DNA from: Saprospiraceae bacterium
GTDB taxonomy: Bacteria > Bacteroidota > Bacteroidia > Chitinophagales > Saprospiraceae
DNA length: 64,000 nucleotides
Reading direction: 5' to 3'
Assembly (NCBI GenBank): GCA_016714895.1
Contig: JADKBV010000004.1
Span: 434,001 to 498,000 of the forward strand
Shown here: piece after piece, positions 17,791-25,573 of the stretch
How positions within the stretch are numbered: position 1 is the stretch's first letter
Layout: every line of letters begins with the position of its first letter
Position numbers and translations under genes: made by a program
Notes under the pieces: model-generated
What the model was told of the DNA's origin: nothing
What the model saw: the letters and a program-made list of their open reading frames with translations, nothing else
Database searches by the model: none

Positions 17791-17859
17791 ATACAATATG
17801 TATCATGGTGATATTTTATTTTTATTGACTTAAATTTCTTTGTATTATACATATTGTAT
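17791..17859. promoter_or_regulatory. Two ATACA-N3-TGTAT operator-like palindromes
   Basis: ATACAATATGTAT at 17791-17803 and ATACATATTGTAT at 17847-17859 each have the form ATACA-N3-TGTAT. They are 56 bases apart and also form an exact inverted repeat of each other. They lie between divergent mscS and asnB, about 45-110 bases upstream of the asnB -7 element. This is how paired sites for a dimeric regulator look; the regulator is unknown. Confidence 0.55.
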
Positions 17860-17903
17860 CTTCTAATTAACAAGGCGTTTAATTTTGGTTTTGTAAATAA
17901 ACG

Positions 17904-17911
17904 TAACTTTG
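17904..17911 (+). promoter_or_regulatory. -7 element TAACTTTG of asnB
   Basis: TAACTTTG fits TAnnTTTG. A TTTG at 17884-17887 lies 16 bases upstream, slightly closer than the usual -33 spacing. It would give a leader of about 65 bases before the asnB ATG. Confidence 0.6.
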
Positions 17912-17983
17912 CCGCGATTTTACTTAAAAAGAAACATCAAATCATCAAGACATTATTTTTCATATTATAAAAAATAACGCACT

Positions 17984-19651
17984 ATGTGTGGAATCGTTTG
18001 TGCTTTTGAATTAAAAGAATCCAGTGAAAAACTGAGGCCTCAGGTATTGGAAATGGCCAAAAAAATCCGACACCGCGGCCCTGATTGGAGTGGTATATAT
18101 GCGGATGAACATGGGATTCTTGCCCACGAAAGATTGGCTATTGTAGACCCGGCTTCCGGAAAACAACCTTTGTTTTCATCGGACAGAAAATTGATTCTCG
18201 CTGCAAATGGTGAAATATATAATCACCGCGAATTGCGCAAAAAATTGAAAGAGCCTTACGATTTCCAGACAGAATCTGATTGTGAAGTGATTTTAGCATT
18301 ATACAAAGAAAAAGGTAATGAATTCCTTGACGATCTTAACGGTATTTTCGGTTTTGTGCTTTTTGATGTTGAAAAAAATGAATATCTCGTTGCCCGGGAC
18401 CATGTCGGTATCATTCCGTTATATATAGGATGGGACAAAAACGGTACGTTTTATGTTGCTTCAGAGCTCAAGGCAATAGAAGGGTTTTGCAATAAAATCG
18501 AGCTCTTTCCTCCGGGTCACTTTTACAATAGCAATGATAAAGTTTTTGTTAAATGGTACAATCGGGAATGGGCCGAATATGATGCGGTAAAAAACAATTC
18601 CACAGATATTACAACGCTGAGAACGGCTTTGGAAGATGCAGTTCACCGACAATTGATGTCAGACGTTCCATACGGTGTATTATTATCCGGTGGACTTGAC
18701 TCGTCCATAACATCAGCTATTGCCAAAAAATTTGCTGAAAAAAGGATAGAATCGGATGATACCCAGGCAGCCTGGTGGCCTAGATTACATTCATTTTCGG
18801 TAGGTTTGAACGGTTCTCCGGATCTGGCAGCCGCACGCAAAGTGGCCGCACACATAGGTACCGTCCACCACGAAGTGACATTCACCATCCAGGAAGGTCT
18901 CGATGCCATTCGCGATGTTATCTACAATTTGGAAACCTATGATATTACTACCATCAGAGCCTCAACACCGATGTATCTCATGGCCAGAGTAATCAAATCT
19001 ATGGGAGTTAAGATGGTATTATCCGGAGAAGGTGCCGATGAATTATTTGGTGGTTACCTGTATTTTCATAAAGCGCCCAATGCCAAAGAATTTCATGAAG
19101 AAACGGTGCGTAAACTAAGCAAACTCCATATGTATGATTGTCTCAGGGCCAACAAATCACTGGCTGCCTGGGGGATCGAAGGTCGGGTTCCTTTTTTGGA
19201 TAAAGAATTTATGGATGTGGCCATGAGAATCAATCCGGCAGATAAAATGGTAAGCAAAGACAAGATGGAGAAGTGGGTTCTTAGAAAAGCTTTTGAAGAC
19301 TTACTTCCTCAGGAAATAGTGTGGAGACAAAAAGAACAGTTTTCAGATGGTGTGGGTTACAATTGGATTGATACATTAAAAGCTTTGGTTAATGAAAAGG
19401 TGAGCGACGCTCAAATGATCAATGCACATCATACTTTTCCGATACAAACACCGACAAACAAAGAAGAATATTATTACCGCTCCATATTTACGGAACATTT
19501 CCCTTCCGACACAGCGGCACTGAGTGTTCCGCAGGAAGCTTCTGTCGCTTGCAGCACCAAAATCGCCCTCGAGTGGGATGAGGCTTTTAAAAATCAAAAC
19601 GACCCTTCAGGAAGAGCGATCGCCGGAATCCATAATGACAGTTTAGGCTAA
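17984..19651 (+). CDS. asnB: Asparagine synthetase B (glutamine-hydrolysing)
   Basis: The enzyme makes asparagine from aspartate, ATP and glutamine. The 555 residues match the family. The N-terminal class II glutaminase domain starts MCGIV with Cys2 as nucleophile, followed by RHRGPDWSG and NGEIYNH. The C-terminal synthetase domain carries the ATP PP-loop SGGLDSS near residue 236 and LSGEGADELFGGY near 345. The gene has its own promoter and a strong terminator, so it is likely monocistronic. Two palindromes upstream suggest regulation. Confidence 0.97.
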   Translation: MCGIVCAFELKESSEKLRPQVLEMAKKIRHRGPDWSGIYADEHGILAHERLAIVDPASGKQPLFSSDRKLILAANGEIYNHRELRKKLKEPYDFQTESDCEVILALYKEKGNEFLDDLNGIFGFVLFDVEKNEYLVARDHVGIIPLYIGWDKNGTFYVASELKAIEGFCNKIELFPPGHFYNSNDKVFVKWYNREWAEYDAVKNNSTDITTLRTALEDAVHRQLMSDVPYGVLLSGGLDSSITSAIAKKFAEKRIESDDTQAAWWPRLHSFSVGLNGSPDLAAARKVAAHIGTVHHEVTFTIQEGLDAIRDVIYNLETYDITTIRASTPMYLMARVIKSMGVKMVLSGEGADELFGGYLYFHKAPNAKEFHEETVRKLSKLHMYDCLRANKSLAAWGIEGRVPFLDKEFMDVAMRINPADKMVSKDKMEKWVLRKAFEDLLPQEIVWRQKEQFSDGVGYNWIDTLKALVNEKVSDAQMINAHHTFPIQTPTNKEEYYYRSIFTEHFPSDTAALSVPQEASVACSTKIALEWDEAFKNQNDPSGRAIAGIHNDSLG

Positions 19652-19660
19652 AAAAAAACA

Positions 19661-19680
19661 GCACCTTCTTGCGAGGGTGC
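19661..19680 (-). terminator. Rho-independent terminator for the leftward TonB receptor gene
   Basis: On the minus strand a GCACC/GGTGC stem is followed by a short spacer and a run of eight T. It lies beyond the stop of the TonB receptor gene and just past the asnB stop. Confidence 0.65.
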
Positions 19681-19712
19681 CGTTGCCATATACACGTAAA
19701 GTGAAATTTTGT

Positions 19713-19746
19713 AAAGAGCACCTTTTTAAGGATGCTCTTTTTTTTT
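19713..19746 (+). terminator. Rho-independent terminator of asnB
   Basis: AAAGAGCA pairs with TGCTCTTT around an inner CCTT/AAGG extension, and at least eight further T follow on the plus strand. It is a strong intrinsic terminator located 60 bases after asnB, facing the leftward terminator at 19,661. Confidence 0.85.
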
Positions 19747-19748
19747 AT

Positions 19749-21893
19749 TTATCTGATTTGATATCCAAAACGAATACTAAATGATGTTCCCGGATTTAAA
19801 TTTGTAAATATCTGATCCTGTGCATTATATGCTGAAAAAACTTCTTGTCTTACACTATTCAGGATATTGTTGACCTTACACCCAGCTGAAAATCTGTCAT
19901 CTTCACCAAAAGGGATGTTAAAGTTCAGGTTAAGACTGTGGAAAGGAACCGTATAAACATCCGGTCTGTCAGCAACTCCAACAAATCTAAGTGTTCGGCC
20001 TTGTACATTGTAAAAAACACCCAACTCCATTTTAGATTTTGGTGATTTGTACGTCAAACCTGAATTAATAATAAATGGTGCTTGTCCTGCCATAGGTCTG
20101 GTATCTTTAATGACTTCTCCTTCTCTTGCTGTTAATTGTCTGGATTGTAATTCAGATGCACTCATTTCTACCTGAGAATACGCATACGTTGCGTTCAGAT
20201 TAAAATGTAAATCCGAAAGTTTGTCACTCAGACCAGATAGATTTTTGAAAAGCTCAAATTCAAATCCCAAAATAGTTCCGTTACCAACATTTCTCGGTTG
20301 AAAATTGCCTGCAGCTTGTACATATTGTACAATTTCGATAGGATTTTTCAACATTTTATAAAATGAACTTACAGATATAAGTTGTCCTTCTTCCTGAAAC
20401 AACTCCCATCTGATATCAAAATTGTCGATATCTGTACTGACCAATTGGCCATCCCAGATTTCTTCTCCGTTTTGAACGTTGATATCCTTAAAGAATCCAC
20501 CTATAAAGGTACGTCCGGAAATCGGGTCAAGAATAGTAGCAAAAGAAGCTTCTTTAAATGATGGTCTTGCAACAGTTCTGGCATAAGAAACCCTCAGATT
20601 CTGTTTTTCAGTAAGCTCATAAATAAAGTTTGCCGTAGGGAAAAACTTTAACTCGTCAAACATCTTTTTATTTCTGAATGTCTCACCACTTTGATTTCTT
20701 CCCGTATACAACAAGTCAAATTTTTCAGCTCGTACACCGGCAATCATTTTCAGTTTTCTGGCGATAAACATTTCATTAGAAACATATCCTCCGAAATTTG
20801 AAGATGATGAATTAAATTTATTAGGATTAAACGGAATAAATTGCGGATCGTAGGTTACACCATTCAAATTTTCAGGACTCCAAAGATTTTCAGGGTTGAA
20901 TATTTCATCCGGGTTACCGGTTAGCGTTAACCCGTTTGTATAAATCTGAAAATTCTGAATTTCAAAATCCCGTTGTTTTACGACTGCATTGAGTCCCATT
21001 TTTAATTTGGAATTCTGGCCTTTTACTTTATACTTGTAGTCGATGTGTGTATTTCCGTTATAGTTGACTTCGTCAAGAAACCTCCATGCTCTTTCAGGAA
21101 TTCCGGATTCTGTACCTATGGTAAGACTTGTTCCGTCATTTCTGTATCTTGCTATTCTGATATCCGGATCGTAAATGGTTGACAAAGTTGGTGAAAGATT
21201 CCATCTGAGATCCCATTTTCCTTTAGCCATAGTATGTTCACCTTTCAACAATACATTGGTAATGCTTCTTTCGCTGTATTCGATATTGTGTTGGAATGCA
21301 GAAAAATTAGCTCCGAAATTGGTACTGGTAAAGTTAAAAATACCATTTTTTGACTCTCCGTTCTGAATACGCATCAAACTCAAAGCTATTTTTGATGTTT
21401 TGGTTTTAAAAGAAAGGCCACCAATTGCGGCTGCAATCACGTTATTTGATCCGTAGCTACCTTTTTGTTTTACCCTTTCTTCCAATTCAAAATTAGCCAT
21501 ATTTCTGTCCTTCCCATACAGATTATATTCAACATCGGTATAATATTCGGTATTGTTAATATAAGACAGTCCTACATTATATCCAATAGAATAATTTCTT
21601 TTCTGAATTTGGTTTCCTAATGAAAAACCTAGATTAAAATCCGCAAAACTTCTTGCCTGACTTACCGCCATATTCGGATTAAACCCATCAAGTATTTTTC
21701 TGTATTGTGTTCCTACACCGTAAGGATCTACCAAAGCATTGGTTCTGAAAGGAATGTTGGTATTTTTGTCTGTAGGAATTGCCCTTAATCCATCATCAAA
21801 ACCCAAAAAGTCGGTACTACTTTTTGAAGAAGTCAAAAAATTACTATTAAAATGCATATTGGGATTGTAAGATAACCCTCCGGAAATAGTCAT
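19749..21893 (-). CDS. TonB-dependent receptor, C-terminal beta-barrel part (separated by frameshift)
   Basis: The 714 residues form the outer-membrane barrel of a TonB-dependent receptor. Regularly spaced amphipathic strands end in FSIRFGYQIR with an aromatic-rich C-terminal strand for BAM insertion. NLRVSYARTVARPSF near residue 440 is a typical TonB barrel signature. The open frame begins at an ATG that overlaps the stop of the N-terminal part (ATATGA), but it has no signal peptide or plug of its own. It continues the upstream fragment once one A is added to an A6 run at 21895-21900. As it stands, this half alone should not function. Confidence 0.85.
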   Translation of the reverse strand: MTISGGLSYNPNMHFNSNFLTSSKSSTDFLGFDDGLRAIPTDKNTNIPFRTNALVDPYGVGTQYRKILDGFNPNMAVSQARSFADFNLGFSLGNQIQKRNYSIGYNVGLSYINNTEYYTDVEYNLYGKDRNMANFELEERVKQKGSYGSNNVIAAAIGGLSFKTKTSKIALSLMRIQNGESKNGIFNFTSTNFGANFSAFQHNIEYSERSITNVLLKGEHTMAKGKWDLRWNLSPTLSTIYDPDIRIARYRNDGTSLTIGTESGIPERAWRFLDEVNYNGNTHIDYKYKVKGQNSKLKMGLNAVVKQRDFEIQNFQIYTNGLTLTGNPDEIFNPENLWSPENLNGVTYDPQFIPFNPNKFNSSSSNFGGYVSNEMFIARKLKMIAGVRAEKFDLLYTGRNQSGETFRNKKMFDELKFFPTANFIYELTEKQNLRVSYARTVARPSFKEASFATILDPISGRTFIGGFFKDINVQNGEEIWDGQLVSTDIDNFDIRWELFQEEGQLISVSSFYKMLKNPIEIVQYVQAAGNFQPRNVGNGTILGFEFELFKNLSGLSDKLSDLHFNLNATYAYSQVEMSASELQSRQLTAREGEVIKDTRPMAGQAPFIINSGLTYKSPKSKMELGVFYNVQGRTLRFVGVADRPDVYTVPFHSLNLNFNIPFGEDDRFSAGCKVNNILNSVRQEVFSAYNAQDQIFTNLNPGTSFSIRFGYQIR

Positions 21894-22621
21894 ATTTTTT
21901 CCTCCGGAAAATCTTTGGTAGCAATGTTTACCACACCTCCCGTAAAATCTGCCGGCAACTCTGCTGTAAATGTTTTTAACACAATGATATTGTCCAGAAT
22001 ACTGGTAGGAAAAATATCCATTTGCAACGTATTTCTATCAGGATCCAATCCCGGAACTTCCATACCATTGAGAATAGATTTAGTGTACCGGTCTCCAAGT
22101 CCTCTTACGAATACATATTTTCCTCCATCTACAGAAACTCCGGTTACTCTTTTCATGGCAGACGCTGCATCTGAGTCACCGATTTTTTTAAAGTTACCTG
22201 AAGATATTCCATCCATAACGTTGGAAGAATTTCTTCGGATAGTGGCCAAAGCAACTTCGGTATTTCGCGCAGCTGTAGCTTTAACAACAACTTCCTCCAA
22301 TACCTGAGATTCTTCTTCCAATTGAGCATTTACCAGTGTAACTTCATTTTCTTTTACGACTATACCTTCAATAAAAGAAGTTTTTAAGCCTAAATAAGAA
22401 AATTCCATGGTGTAGGTGCCCGGATCGATATTGATCTGATAACTACCATCTAAGTCGGTTGAAGTTGCAAGGTTGTCAAAACCTTTGATAGAAACTGTTC
22501 CAAACAAAATAGGCTCACCTGTTTTTGCTTCGTTCATTTTTCCTCTGATGATTCCTTTCTGTCCGAAAGAAAACGTGGTTATCATAAAATAACCAAAAAT
22601 AAAAATAATGATGTTTTTCAC
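21890..22621 (-). CDS. TonB-dependent receptor, N-terminal plug part (separated by frameshift)
   Basis: The fragment has a signal peptide (KNIIIFIFGYFMITTFSFG), a carboxypeptidase-regulatory-like domain near residues 20-105 (IIRGKMNEAKTGEPILFGTV, MEFSYLGLKT) and the plug (VSVDGGKYVFVRGLGDRYT, LPADFTGGVVNIATKDFP). It then meets a stop exactly where the barrel begins in the other frame. I chose the GTG at 22621 (MKNIII) because the in-frame ATG at 22651 lies inside the terminator hairpin of the preceding gene. It follows the beta-helix lipoprotein gene, suggesting a paired uptake system. Confidence 0.8.
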   Translation of the reverse strand: MKNIIIFIFGYFMITTFSFGQKGIIRGKMNEAKTGEPILFGTVSIKGFDNLATSTDLDGSYQINIDPGTYTMEFSYLGLKTSFIEGIVVKENEVTLVNAQLEEESQVLEEVVVKATAARNTEVALATIRRNSSNVMDGISSGNFKKIGDSDAASAMKRVTGVSVDGGKYVFVRGLGDRYTKSILNGMEVPGLDPDRNTLQMDIFPTSILDNIIVLKTFTAELPADFTGGVVNIATKDFPEEKI

Positions 22622-22639
22622 TTTACGTTGTGTTTGATT

Positions 22640-22675
22640 AAAAAAAAACATCCCGGGATATGGCGTACCGGGATG
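22640..22675 (-). terminator. Intrinsic terminator/attenuator between lipoprotein and TonB receptor genes
   Basis: CATCCCGG and CCGGGATG form an 8-bp GC-rich stem with an 11-base loop. On the minus strand it is followed by a run of nine T. It sits in the 47-base gap between the lipoprotein stop and the first ATG of the receptor frame, so it should end most transcripts after the lipoprotein gene and let only read-through reach the receptor gene. Confidence 0.75.
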
Positions 22676-22698
22676 TGTATTTATATTATAAAATGATC

Positions 22699-24006
22699 TT
22701 AAAAATCAGTTAATTGACCTTTTTTATCTGAAACTGTCCATCCTGTAAAAGCAGATTTGTTTGCTCCTGTAGATTTGGATGTAACGATTTTGGCAAAACC
22801 TGCCGCTGCAGTATTAAATTCAGCATCTCTTCCACCGTCATCTTTGAAGATAGCGTCAAGTGTAGTATTTCCGCTTGTCAAATGACTCACATTGAACTCA
22901 AGATTTTTTAATACTAATTTACCTGCTGCCCAGTTGTCAGAAACACCAGCATTATCCAATTCAAAATCAGAAGATGTACTGAAGTTGAAAAAATATACAT
23001 TTTCAAGAGTACACTCCAATTTATCTCTGAAATCAACGTATTCTCCGTTAGTAATAGCTGTACCGTTACCTTTTCCTTTCAAACTTCCGTTTTTAACGGT
23101 AAAAGCACCTGTTCTGCTTCCTTCAGGTCCGTCAAATTCCAATCCGTGATCAGAATCAGTACCTAAAATGGCAATAAAATTGTCTAATGTACCTGTCCAT
23201 GCCTGATCCATGTCAAATTGATCATCACCTGCATTCCATACAACAACATTTTTAACATTTACAGAACCACCAAAAATTTCCAGACCATCATCCTGATTAG
23301 AAATAATTTCAATGTTTTCAACTTTTGTTGCGCTACCAACGCCTCCCAAAGTCAAACCATTGATTTCGTTACCTTCACCGATATTGGCACCACCGTGTCT
23401 GATAGAAATGTATGTAAACTCTCCGCTGTTGTCGTTAGGATCCGTTCCACCATACAAACCATTTACATCACTGGCAGGAATTCCTTCTATCTGTACTGCT
23501 TCGGCACTACCTGAACCTGAGATAGGCGCTCTTCCCAATACGATTAATCCTCCCCAAAGGCCATTTACTGAATTATCCAGGTTTGGACTTTCGATTTGTC
23601 CCGGTTGAATTTCATCGGCAACAGATGTAAAAATGATAGGGGCAGCTGCTGTTCCTTTTGCAATCAACTTTGCTCCTCTTGGTACCAATAAAGCAGTAGC
23701 ATTTGCTCCTGAACCCGCCTCACCTTTTACAACAGTACCCGGTTCGATTGTCAATGTAACACCTGGTAAAACTGTAATTCTTGTAGTTAATATCCAGATT
23801 TTGTCTTTAGTCCAAGTTGTGTTTGCTGTAACATTAGACGAAACTTTAACTTCATTAGAAGCATTAATTTTTACGCATGTACAATCTGCTGTCAGGACTT
23901 CATCCGTACCACAAGTAAGGGTACACTCATCTTCTTTATCACAACTACCTAATCCGATAGAAAGTGCGGCAAAAGCCAAAAGCAATAATTTGTTAAATGT
24001 CTTCAT
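22699..24006 (-). CDS. Beta-helix lipoprotein paired with TonB receptor
   Basis: The 435-residue protein has a lipoprotein signal peptide (LGSCDKED) and a short cysteine-rich stretch with five cysteines in the first 50 residues. The right-handed parallel beta-helix that follows shows ITVLPGVTLTIEPGTVVKG, GLWGGLIVLGRAPI and NQDDGLEIFGGSVNVKNVVVWNAGDD. Proteins with this TWT...GLWGGLIVLG pattern are common in Bacteroidota beside TonB receptors and are thought to be surface lipoproteins. The gene is first in a leftward unit with the receptor gene. Its upstream region carries 11-bp-spaced TTAAC repeats and a TACTTTTG element. Confidence 0.8.
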   Translation of the reverse strand: MKTFNKLLLLAFAALSIGLGSCDKEDECTLTCGTDEVLTADCTCVKINASNEVKVSSNVTANTTWTKDKIWILTTRITVLPGVTLTIEPGTVVKGEAGSGANATALLVPRGAKLIAKGTAAAPIIFTSVADEIQPGQIESPNLDNSVNGLWGGLIVLGRAPISGSGSAEAVQIEGIPASDVNGLYGGTDPNDNSGEFTYISIRHGGANIGEGNEINGLTLGGVGSATKVENIEIISNQDDGLEIFGGSVNVKNVVVWNAGDDQFDMDQAWTGTLDNFIAILGTDSDHGLEFDGPEGSRTGAFTVKNGSLKGKGNGTAITNGEYVDFRDKLECTLENVYFFNFSTSSDFELDNAGVSDNWAAGKLVLKNLEFNVSHLTSGNTTLDAIFKDDGGRDAEFNTAAAGFAKIVTSKSTGANKSAFTGWTVSDKKGQLTDF

Positions 24007-24034
24007 TTGAATTGAATTTGTTTTAATGATGGTG

Positions 24035-24042
24035 CAAAAGTA
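24035..24042 (-). promoter_or_regulatory. -7 element TACTTTTG of the beta-helix lipoprotein gene
   Basis: TACTTTTG on the minus strand matches TAnnTTTG. Transcription would begin about 20-25 bases before the lipoprotein ATG. The position of the -33 box is taken by the direct repeats at 24,053-24,079, as expected for an activator-dependent promoter. Confidence 0.65.
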
Positions 24043-24052
24043 AAGTGCTAAT

Positions 24053-24085
24053 ATTAAGTTAAAGTTAAGCCTGGGTTAACTTTAA
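24053..24085 (-). promoter_or_regulatory. Three 11-bp-spaced TTAAC/TTAAT direct repeats (Pho-box-like operator)
   Basis: Read on the minus strand, TTAAC at 24079-24075, TTAAC at 24068-24064 and TTAAT at 24057-24053 are spaced exactly 11 bases apart, and the last ends 10 bases upstream of the -7 element. The 11-bp direct-repeat layout is that of OmpR/PhoB-family sites; Bacillus PhoP uses TTAACA-like repeats. The same stretch contains a perfect 10-bp inverted repeat (TTAAAGTTAA with TTAACTTTAA, 7-base spacer). Phosphate control is inference. Confidence 0.5.
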
Positions 24086-24197
24086 GATTTGATTTAAATT
24101 ATTGTATTTCAGCTTTTTACAATATAATAATAATCATATATAATTATAATATTTTGACTTATATCAAAATATTTTTAACAACCTCTTGTTTTAATAT

Positions 24198-24205
24198 TAA
24201 TTTTG
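24198..24205 (+). promoter_or_regulatory. -7 element TAATTTTG upstream of aspartyl protease gene
   Basis: TAATTTTG fits the Bacteroidota -7 consensus and lies 35 bases upstream of the ATG at 24,241. No certain -33 TTTG is seen. Confidence 0.5.
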
Positions 24206-24240
24206 TGTTAACTTCGTATGAATTATATATTAAGTAAGCC

Positions 24241-25095
24241 ATGCGCAGACTTCATTTTCTTCTGGTTTTATGTTGTTTATCTGTTTCTGCATTCGCAGCA
24301 AACAACATCATTCCTTTCAGAATGGTCAATGGCTTAATCATTATTGAAGCAGGATACAATAACAGTGAGGGGCAATTTATATTGGACACGGGTTCTGACG
24401 GATTATTTATTGACAAACAAAACAGCGGAAAAGCAGCTTCTTCACAGACCTATCAAACGTTATCCGGAGATATGGAAGTTGAGTCAATAACTATCAAACA
24501 TTTTTCCTTTGGCAATATTAAAAAACGTAACGTCACGGCATACACAACAAACCTGACCCATCTTGAAAATGTCCTTCAGATGGATCTTGCCGGAATCATG
24601 GGAACAACCATTTTCACTCCTCATTCGGTTTATATCAATTTTACAGATTACACCATTCATTTTTTTGATTCTTATGTCGATCACCATAAAAACACATTAC
24701 TGAACTCATCATCTTTTGACTGGGAAAACGGAGTACCGGTAGTTAAAGTATCCATTGACAATGCTGAATATTCTTTTATTCTGGATAGTGGTGCTTCCAT
24801 ACATTTGGTTGATTTTTCCATTATGGAAAATCATAAAAACCTGATTACTGATAAAAATGCTGATATTAATCTGCAAACATTAAGCACAAACCCAACAGAA
24901 AATTCTTCAAAAAAGTCGTGCCTTTCTGAATTAAAATTTGAAAATCATGTGTACCAAAATATTAATATTTTGAGCATTGACCTTTCAAAAATACAAGATG
25001 GATTTTCAAAAAAAATATCCGGTATCCTGAGTCTTTCTGAAATGGCAAATAAAGGTGTACTTATAGATTTTAAAAATAAAAAGATTCATTTCTGA
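24241..25095 (+). CDS. Secreted retropepsin-like aspartyl protease family protein
   Basis: The 284-residue product has a cleavable signal peptide (MRRLHFLLVLCCLSVSAFA). Two aspartic-protease half-motifs are visible: FILDTGSDGLFID near residue 46 and FILDSGASIHLVD near residue 178. Both D-T/S-G triads are intact, so a single-chain pepsin-like fold with both catalytic aspartates is possible. Such periplasmic proteins are common in Bacteroidota, but their substrates are unknown. It is flanked by genes on the other strand and appears monocistronic. Confidence 0.82.
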   Translation: MRRLHFLLVLCCLSVSAFAANNIIPFRMVNGLIIIEAGYNNSEGQFILDTGSDGLFIDKQNSGKAASSQTYQTLSGDMEVESITIKHFSFGNIKKRNVTAYTTNLTHLENVLQMDLAGIMGTTIFTPHSVYINFTDYTIHFFDSYVDHHKNTLLNSSSFDWENGVPVVKVSIDNAEYSFILDSGASIHLVDFSIMENHKNLITDKNADINLQTLSTNPTENSSKKSCLSELKFENHVYQNINILSIDLSKIQDGFSKKISGILSLSEMANKGVLIDFKNKKIHF

Positions 25096-25522
25096 TTTTC
25101 CATTTTAAATATGGAGGTTATCAGCATTGCCCCATTTAATAAAATTACTATTGTACTGTCCTTTCTGAAATCAAAACTTCAGAAAATCCAATATCAGATC
25201 AATTATAAAGTCAGAAGTCAATCTGTTTCACTTTATTGTACAGAAAAATATTTGATATTCCCGAATTATGACTCAACTTCATAAAAAGGTTAATACATAG
25301 AATTAAATTTATGACACTCTATATAAAAGGAATTCAACATCCATTTTACCTGAATGAAAGAGATGTTAAGGATTGTTCAGCCGAATAAATGGATGGTGTT
25401 TACAAAGAGCTTTTCTCAACCTTCATAAAATCACGTAATATATCTATAAACAAACATTCTTACGTACCGTAAAATGTACCGGTTTATAGTAGATATTTTT
25501 TTAGGCTGACCCTTACATAAAA
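25096..25522. other. Intergenic region, nothing clear
   Basis: This is an AT-rich spacer between convergent genes. A 25-codon open frame near 25,311 is the only small candidate, and nothing supports it. The right end holds the terminator of the next gene. Confidence 0.45.
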
Positions 25523-25550
25523 AAAGGGCAGCTCAAAAGAACTGCCCTTT
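25516..25550 (-). terminator. Rho-independent terminator of the Omp28-like gene
   Basis: AAAGGGCAG and CTGCCCTTT form the stem, extended inward with one mismatch to a 4-base loop. The minus strand continues in a T run. It lies 24 bases after the stop of the gene ending at 25,574. Confidence 0.88.
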
Positions 25551-25573
25551 GTATAACATTCAGAAAACCGGTC

